From the NCBI GenBank assembly GCA_035693145.1, contig DASSHA010000104.1, positions 1 through 9,484 of the forward strand: a stretch of DNA of 9,484 nt. The letters are read 5' to 3'. The notes below the pieces were generated by a model. The model did not search any database. It was not told the DNA's origin and saw only the letters and a program-made list of their open reading frames with translations. The translations under genes and the position numbers were made by a program. Of this stretch, positions 6,220 through 9,484 are shown in pieces. Every line of letters begins with the position of its first letter. The stretch's first letter is position 1. The stretch is from DASSHA01 sp035693145. Lineage in GTDB: Bacteria > Chloroflexota > Limnocylindria > Limnocylindrales > CSP1-4.

Positions 6220-7178
6220 GAAACCTGATCCCCGGCCGAGGGGCGATGCCCCGCACACTCACCGCGGGCGTCATGCTCGCGTTCGTCACCGCGTCTGTCA
6301 GTGGCGTCTCGATCATGGTCAACGCCGTCGGCGTACGCCAGGTCCCGGACGCGGCCGTCTACACGACCGCCAAGAACCTCGTCGCGGCCCTGGTGCTCGT
6401 GGGTCTCCTGGGTCTTGGCGGCGGCATCGGCCGGCTTCGCTCGCTCGACCGCCGTTCGGCCGGCTGGCTCTTCGCGATCGCCATCGTCGGCGGCAGCGTC
6501 CCGTTCGTCCTGTTCTTCTCGGGCCTCGCAGTGGCGAGCGCCCCGTCGGCGGCGTTCATCCACAAGACGATGTTCGTCTGGGTGGCGCTGCTCGCGGTCC
6601 CGCTGCTCGGCGAGCGACTCGGCCCGATCCAGCTCGCGGCGCTCGGCGTCCTGTTGGCGGGCCAGTTCCTCCTCACGCCGCCGACCGGCGTCCGCTGGGG
6701 GAGCGGCGAGATGATGATCGCGGCGGCCACCCTGCTCTGGTCGATCGAGATCGTCGTCGCGCGGCGCCTGCTTCGCACCGTCGACGCCGCCACCGTCGGT
6801 GCCGCCCGCATGGGGATCGGCGTCGTGGTCCTGCTCGGGTATCTCCTCGTGACCGGCCGGATCGGCGGGCTGCTCGCGCTCGGTGCGGCGCAGTGGTCGT
6901 GGGTCGTCGCCACCGGCCTCCTGCTCGCGGCCTACGTCACGACGTGGTTCGCAGCGCTCCAGCGGGCGCCGGCGACGATCGTGAGTGCCGTCCTCGTGAG
7001 CGGCGCCGTCGTGACGGGCGGCCTGACGGCCCTCCAGCAGGGCGGCCTGCCCGGTTCCTCCGTGAGCGGGAACGCGCTCATCCTGCTGGCCGCGCTGGCC
7101 ATCGGGGCCCGTGCCGTCGTCCAGGCACGATCGCGCAGCCTCGTCCCGGAGCCGGCCGATGCGCGTGCAGGCGCCTGA
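6216..7178 (+). CDS. DMT-superfamily (EamA) transporter
   Basis: A 320-aa integral membrane protein with ten predicted helices in two homologous halves. The first half runs from about residue 15 to 155, with spans near LTAGVMLAFVTASVSGV, NLVAALVLVGLLG, LFAIAIVGGSVPFVLFF, VWVALLAVPLLG and LAALGVLLAGQFLL. The second half starts at GEMMIAAATLLWSIEIVVA and ends at LILLAALAIGARAVV. The segment PLLGERLGPIQLAALGVL after the fourth helix is the classic EamA repeat end. A short Arg-rich cytoplasmic tail follows. EamA proteins export or import small metabolites; the substrate cannot be predicted. The GTG start overlaps the hypC stop by 4 nt (GTGA) and has a strong SD; the in-frame ATG at 6246 would remove only ten residues. 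Its 3' end overlaps the next gene by 20 nt. A transporter embedded in a hydrogenase operon hints at a linked substrate (a metal, cofactor or redox metabolite), but that is only context. Confidence 0.9.
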   Translation: MRNLIPGRGAMPRTLTAGVMLAFVTASVSGVSIMVNAVGVRQVPDAAVYTTAKNLVAALVLVGLLGLGGGIGRLRSLDRRSAGWLFAIAIVGGSVPFVLFFSGLAVASAPSAAFIHKTMFVWVALLAVPLLGERLGPIQLAALGVLLAGQFLLTPPTGVRWGSGEMMIAAATLLWSIEIVVARRLLRTVDAATVGAARMGIGVVVLLGYLLVTGRIGGLLALGAAQWSWVVATGLLLAAYVTTWFAALQRAPATIVSAVLVSGAVVTGGLTALQQGGLPGSSVSGNALILLAALAIGARAVVQARSRSLVPEPADARAGA

Positions 7179-7926
7179 TCCCACGGCGTCCGGCGTCCAC
7201 CTCTTCGCCCGCTATGCCTACGGCCCGAATCGCCTCGGGCTGTGCGGGCCGGACGAGCCGGCCACGCTCCTCGAGGCGGGCACGGCGCACGACCATGGCG
7301 ACGAGCGACTGCTGCGCGAGCTCGCGAAGGGCTTCGACGGTGCGTACCCGTACCTCGACCTCATCGCGCGGGCGAACGGGATCGGCGATCCGCTCGACCG
7401 GCGCGTCGTCGAGGCGTACTGGCTCGGGAGTCCGCTCTCGGGCGGGGTGACCGCGCGCGAGCTCGGTCGATCGGTCGACGACCGGTTCCGGCGACGGATG
7501 CCACGCGATCGCTGGCGCTGGCTGGCGGAGACCCCGGCTGCGGGAGCGCGTCCGATCCACGCGTTCCACGTCCTCGACGTGTTCCCGAAGGCGGGGCTGC
7601 TCCGCGGTGGCCCGGCCACCGGGGTGCTCGAGACCATCGACTCGTGCCGCATCCGGTGGGGCACCGTCGAGGCGCTCGACGGCGACTGGCTCGAGGTGGC
7701 GGCGCCGTCGATGACGCTCGTCGACGGCAAGCTCGCGCTCGGCCACCCGGCGCCGACCAGGGTCCGGGCGGCGGTCGACGGCGTCGGTTTCCTCGAAGCG
7801 CCCGCGCTCGGCGACGTCGTGTCGATCCACTGGAGCTGGGCCTGCGATCGCCTGACGCCGGCCGGACTGGCTGCCCTGGAGCAGTCGACGCGGCACGAGC
7901 TGGCGATCGCAAACCGATCGATCTGA
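7159..7926 (+). CDS. DUF6390-like protein, putative hydrogenase-associated factor
   Basis: A 255-aa soluble protein with no signal peptide or membrane span. I recognise the pattern of a family I believe is Pfam DUF6390, from memory and not checked: N-terminal LFARYAYGPNRLGLCGP (residues about 14-30), central YPYLDLIARANGIGDPLD and VVEAYWLGSPL, then HAFHVLDVFPKAGLLR, DSCRIRWGTVE and near the C-terminus VSIHWSWACDRLTPAGLAAL. Conserved His, Cys and Trp residues in these blocks (HAFH, SCRIRWG, IHWSWACDR) could bind a metal or cofactor, but no known catalytic motif is visible. The ATG at 7159 lies 20 nt inside the transporter gene with a GGAG SD 7 nt ahead; a longer version starting at 7111 lacks this. 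It is the last gene before a hairpin, so it is probably the end of the hydrogenase operon. Role unknown; position suggests assembly or regulation of the hydrogenase. Confidence 0.75.
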   Translation: MRVQAPDPTASGVHLFARYAYGPNRLGLCGPDEPATLLEAGTAHDHGDERLLRELAKGFDGAYPYLDLIARANGIGDPLDRRVVEAYWLGSPLSGGVTARELGRSVDDRFRRRMPRDRWRWLAETPAAGARPIHAFHVLDVFPKAGLLRGGPATGVLETIDSCRIRWGTVEALDGDWLEVAAPSMTLVDGKLALGHPAPTRVRAAVDGVGFLEAPALGDVVSIHWSWACDRLTPAGLAALEQSTRHELAIANRSI

Positions 7927-7948
7927 GCGGTGGAGGTGCGCGACGAAC

Positions 7949-7975
7949 GGGCCGCCGGACCGGGTCCGACGGCCC
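7949..7975 (+). terminator. Candidate terminator hairpin of the hydrogenase operon
   Basis: GGGCCG (7949-7954) pairs with CGGCCC (7970-7975), then one C/A mismatch, then CGGAC (7956-7960) pairs with GTCCG (7964-7968) around a 3-nt loop. This 11-bp near-perfect stem starts 23 nt after the stop codon of the last operon gene, the right place for transcription termination. It is followed by CTATAG rather than a T-run, so a classic intrinsic terminator is not proven; it might act as an mRNA 3'-end stabiliser. The start of the next unit about 75 nt downstream is consistent with an operon border. Confidence 0.5.
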
Positions 7976-7978
7976 TAT

Positions 7979-7992
7979 AGCCCCTCAGGGCT
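7979..7992 (+). other. Small second hairpin after the operon
   Basis: AGCCC (7979-7983) and GGGCT (7988-7992) form a perfect 5-bp stem with a 4-nt loop, directly behind the larger hairpin. It may be part of the same 3'-end structure. A repeat this short can arise by chance. Confidence 0.25.
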
Positions 7993-8002
7993 GCGACGCC
8001 AA

Positions 8003-8021
8003 TGTGAACGTAGCGTCCACA
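8003..8021. promoter_or_regulatory. 19-bp dyad upstream of hemerythrin gene, candidate operator
   Basis: TGTGAACGTAGCGTCCACA is two 8-bp arms (8003-8010 and 8014-8021) around TAG, with one mismatch in the dyad (seven of eight pairs match). It lies 31 nt before the GTG start of the hemerythrin gene, within a 125-bp gap likely to hold that gene's promoter. The arms begin TGTG/CACA like some CRP/FNR-family sites, but the spacing is longer than the TGTGA-N6-TCACA consensus, so I do not assign a regulator. It is A+T-richer than its surroundings. Confidence 0.4.
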
Positions 8022-8051
8022 GCTGGCGGGATCGTCAACGAGAGGTGTGAC

Positions 8052-8522
8052 GTGTCGAACGTATCGACGGCTGATCTCGTCGAGGGCCGCTTCGTCGAAC
8101 AGGAGCATCAACGCCTTCGCGTCGGCCTCGCGATGCTCGAGGAGGCGATCGGCGACGCTCATCGGATGGGCCGCCCGGAGCTCGCGGAGCGGCTGCACCG
8201 GCTCATGGAATGGATCGACCGCGACGTCCTGCCACACGCCGCATGGGAGGACGCCTGGTTGTACCCCGATCTCGATCGCGACGCCGGGACGCCGTGGGCG
8301 ACGCGTGTCCTTCGGTTCGAGCATTCGCAGATCTCGGCTTCCGCGGAGAGGCTCCAGGCCGACGCCGAGCTTCTGCGCGGTCACTGGACGTCCGAGATTG
8401 CCTATCGGATCGTCGCCGATCTGGCGCGGCTCCAGGCGCTGCTCGCCGCGCACGTCGTGCAGGAAGAGAGATTCGTGCTTCCGCTTCTCGAGCAGCAGCG
8501 CCGGCTGGTTCGGACGTCGTGA
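8052..8522 (+). CDS. Hemerythrin HHE-domain protein
   Basis: A 156-aa all-helical protein with the full set of di-iron ligands of a bacterial hemerythrin-like (HHE) domain: H19 in EQEHQRLR, the H62-x3-E66 pair in PHAAWEDAWLYP, H91 in RFEHSQI and the H134-x3-E138 pair in AAHVVQEERFVLPLLE. These domains bind O2, NO or related species at a non-haem di-iron site and are used for sensing, storage or detoxification. The protein is just the domain with short tails, so no output module is attached. The start is a GTG at 8052 with a GAGAGG SD (8040-8045) 6 nt upstream; the open frame runs far upstream antiparallel to nothing meaningful, inside the previous gene, and was not used. A 19-bp dyad sits 31 nt upstream. 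The stop codon overlaps the next ATG by one base. The HHE call is firm; oxygen- versus NO-related function is open. Confidence 0.88.
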   Translation: MSNVSTADLVEGRFVEQEHQRLRVGLAMLEEAIGDAHRMGRPELAERLHRLMEWIDRDVLPHAAWEDAWLYPDLDRDAGTPWATRVLRFEHSQISASAERLQADAELLRGHWTSEIAYRIVADLARLQALLAAHVVQEERFVLPLLEQQRRLVRTS

Positions 8523-9253
8523 TGACGGTCGCGCCCGACCGTCCCGCGCTCGAGCCTCGCGACGCCGCGCGGCGGCTCGGCGACTGGGGGTTCGTCGCGC
8601 ATGCCGACCTGCCGGACGCGCCCGGGCCGGCGTTCCTCATCGTCTCGTTGCGCGACCGGCCGACCCTCCGCCACTTCGACCCCGAGGTGATCGAGCTGTG
8701 GCGCGCCGAAGCGGGCCGCGGGGTGCGTAGAACGATCGACCGGCACACGCGTCTGCCGGGCGACGCCCGGTTCTCGTGGGGCTCGATCCGGGTCGTCGAT
8801 CGGGTCCACGCCGTGAACGTCTACGTGACGTTCGGCGGCCGGGTGCTCGCCGACGATGTCGACGGCGCGCGTGTCGTCGTGCTCGTCTCGCCGGCGCCGC
8901 TGCTCCGGTCGGGCGGCCACTCGCAGACCGCGGACACCGCGGCGGACGACGTCGCGGCCTTCTTCGCCCGGCTCGTCGGCGCCATCGAGGAGCGACCCGG
9001 GCTGGAGGGCCGGCTCGCCGCCGCGTCGCCCATCTCGCTCTACGCGGCGTTCCTCGAGGACGCGGCGAATCGCCTTCATCGCTCGCCGTCGCTCGCGGCG
9101 ACGCGCCATGACCTCTGTGCGATCGTGGCCGCCGAGCGGGCCCGGCTGCACCGCGACGAGCGGGCGGAATGGGAAGCCGGCACCGGGCTTCTTGCAGTCG
9201 CCGGCTTCGGAACCTCGACGCGGCCGGCCCGAAACCGTTCCAGCTGTCGCTGA
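8522..9253 (+). CDS. Hypothetical protein coupled to the hemerythrin gene
   Basis: A 243-aa soluble protein I do not recognise. The N-terminal third has an alpha/beta look (AARRLGDWGFVAHADLP, then FLIVSLRDRPTLRHFDPEVI). The middle has alternating strands (SWGSIRVVDRVHAVNVYVTF, then ARVVVLVSPAPLL) separated by an acidic turn. The C-terminal part is helical (DDVAAFFARLVGAIEE, SLYAAFLEDAANRLHRSP, LCAIVAAERARLHRDERAEW). The last 20 or so residues, rich in Thr, Arg and Ser, look disordered. There is no signal peptide, membrane span or Cys cluster. The ATG shares its first base with the TGA of the hemerythrin gene (TGATG) and has no good SD of its own, so it is probably translated by coupling. Codon use and composition match the neighbours, so it is likely a real gene. 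Function is unknown; co-translation suggests it works with the hemerythrin protein. Confidence 0.75.
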   Translation: MTVAPDRPALEPRDAARRLGDWGFVAHADLPDAPGPAFLIVSLRDRPTLRHFDPEVIELWRAEAGRGVRRTIDRHTRLPGDARFSWGSIRVVDRVHAVNVYVTFGGRVLADDVDGARVVVLVSPAPLLRSGGHSQTADTAADDVAAFFARLVGAIEERPGLEGRLAAASPISLYAAFLEDAANRLHRSPSLAATRHDLCAIVAAERARLHRDERAEWEAGTGLLAVAGFGTSTRPARNRSSCR

Positions 9254-9266
9254 GGCGGGGGCTTCA

Positions 9267-9297
9267 GCGAGCCGGGGGTTTCTGCGACGCGGCTCGC
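9267..9297. terminator. Inverted repeat between convergent genes
   Basis: GCGAGCCG (9267-9274) and CGGCTCGC (9290-9297) are perfect 8-bp complements with a 15-nt loop, 13 nt after the stop of the plus-strand gene and 22 nt beyond the stop of the convergent minus-strand gene. Outer G-rich and C-rich flanks (GGGG near 9257-9260, CCCC near 9300) could extend the stem past an internal loop. The position suits a bidirectional terminator, though neither side has a T-run. Confidence 0.45.
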
Positions 9298-9301
9298 CGC
9301 C

Positions 9302-9337
9302 CCTCAGCCGCGAAGCTCCTCAGCCGCGAAGCTCCTC
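9302..9337. repeat. 16-bp perfect tandem duplication spanning a stop codon
   Basis: The unit CCTCAGCCGCGAAGCT occurs at 9302-9317 and 9318-9333 without mismatch, followed by CCTC of a third copy (9334-9337). On the minus strand it holds the last four sense codons (Leu-Arg-Gly preceded by Glu) and the TGA of the gene entering from the right, so the gene end was duplicated and the outer copy is now non-coding. Confidence 0.9.
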
Positions 9338-9484
9338 GAGGCGAGCGATCAGGCGGGGCGCGGTTTCGCGGCTGGCGTCCTCGACGTCGACGAGCTGGTC
9401 GGGTCGGTGGTAGACCGAGACGTACTCCCGCTCGAGCGCGAGCCGGAGGTCGTCGGGCCCCAGGATCGCGACGCGGCGACGGTC
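9320..9484 (-). CDS. C-terminal end of a minus-strand gene (partial)
   Basis: Reading the minus strand from the right edge gives 54 open codons ending in TGA at 9322-9320. The peptide includes RVAILGPDDLRLALEREY, then VSVYHRPDQLVDVEDASRE and ends IARLEELRG. The Asp/Glu/Arg/Leu-rich, partly amphipathic end and the codon use match real genes in the window, and the C-terminal helix is a plausible protein end. The start and the larger part of the gene lie outside the window, and I cannot assign a family. It converges on the preceding gene with 66 bp between stops. Confidence 0.6.
   Translation of the reverse strand, partial: DRRRVAILGPDDLRLALEREYVSVYHRPDQLVDVEDASRETAPRLIARLEELRG

Noticed and set aside
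5655..7184. A 509-codon minus-strand open frame opposite the protease, hypC and transporter
   Set aside because: Composition is low-complexity and charged with no domain signal, and the plus strand has three clear overlapping genes there.
8003..8021. CRP/FNR binding site
   Set aside because: The arms start with TGTGA and end in CCACA, but the centre is 9 nt and not the 6 nt of the CRP consensus, and the FNR core TTGAT is absent; kept only as an unassigned dyad.
1..9484. CRISPR array, tRNA, rRNA, insertion sequence or phage genes
   Set aside because: No regularly spaced repeats, no recognisable RNA gene and no transposase or integrase frame were seen; the only tandem repeat is the 16-bp duplication near 9302.

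Overview
The window is very GC-rich DNA with strong Shine-Dalgarno sites, GTG as well as ATG starts and Ala/Arg/Val-rich proteins. This fits a high-GC bacterium of the Chloroflexota (Limnocylindria/Ellin6529-like) or Actinomycetota type. That placement is inferred from composition and gene content only; no rRNA or other marker is present.

Layout. (1) 30-911, minus strand: a small GlsB/YeaQ-like membrane protein and a two-CBS-domain protein. (2) 912-1146: a divergent intergenic region with a GC-rich inverted repeat just ahead of the hydrogenase start. (3) 1147-7926, plus strand: a tightly packed seven-gene operon for a group 3b-type cytosolic [NiFe] hydrogenase. Its genes are a fused beta-gamma electron-transfer subunit (Fe-S domains + FAD/NAD(P) reductase + C-terminal [2Fe-2S]), the small (delta) subunit, the large (alpha) catalytic subunit, a maturation endopeptidase, a HypC-type chaperone, a ten-TM DMT/EamA transporter and a protein I believe belongs to DUF6390. 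Five of the six junctions overlap by 1, 14, 4, 4 and 20 nt; the sixth is a 13-nt gap. (4) 7927-8051: a hairpin resembling an operon terminator, then a 19-bp dyad upstream of the next gene. (5) 8052-9253, plus strand: a hemerythrin (HHE) protein translationally coupled to an unrecognised 243-aa protein. (6) 9254-9484: a convergent end with an inverted repeat, a 16-bp tandem duplication over a stop codon, and the C-terminal 54 codons of a minus-strand gene entering from the right.

How it fits together (inference). The hydrogenase would exchange electrons between H2 and NAD(P)(H): the active site in the large subunit, three Fe-S clusters in the small subunit, more clusters in the beta part, then FAD and nucleotide in the gamma part. 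The endopeptidase and HypC serve NiFe-site assembly. HypA, B, D, E and F are not in the window and must lie elsewhere. The transporter and the DUF6390-like protein are locked into the operon by overlapping starts and are the best candidates for undescribed accessory roles. The flanking CBS, GlsB-like and hemerythrin genes suggest a low-oxygen or energy-stress setting, but this is guilt by association.
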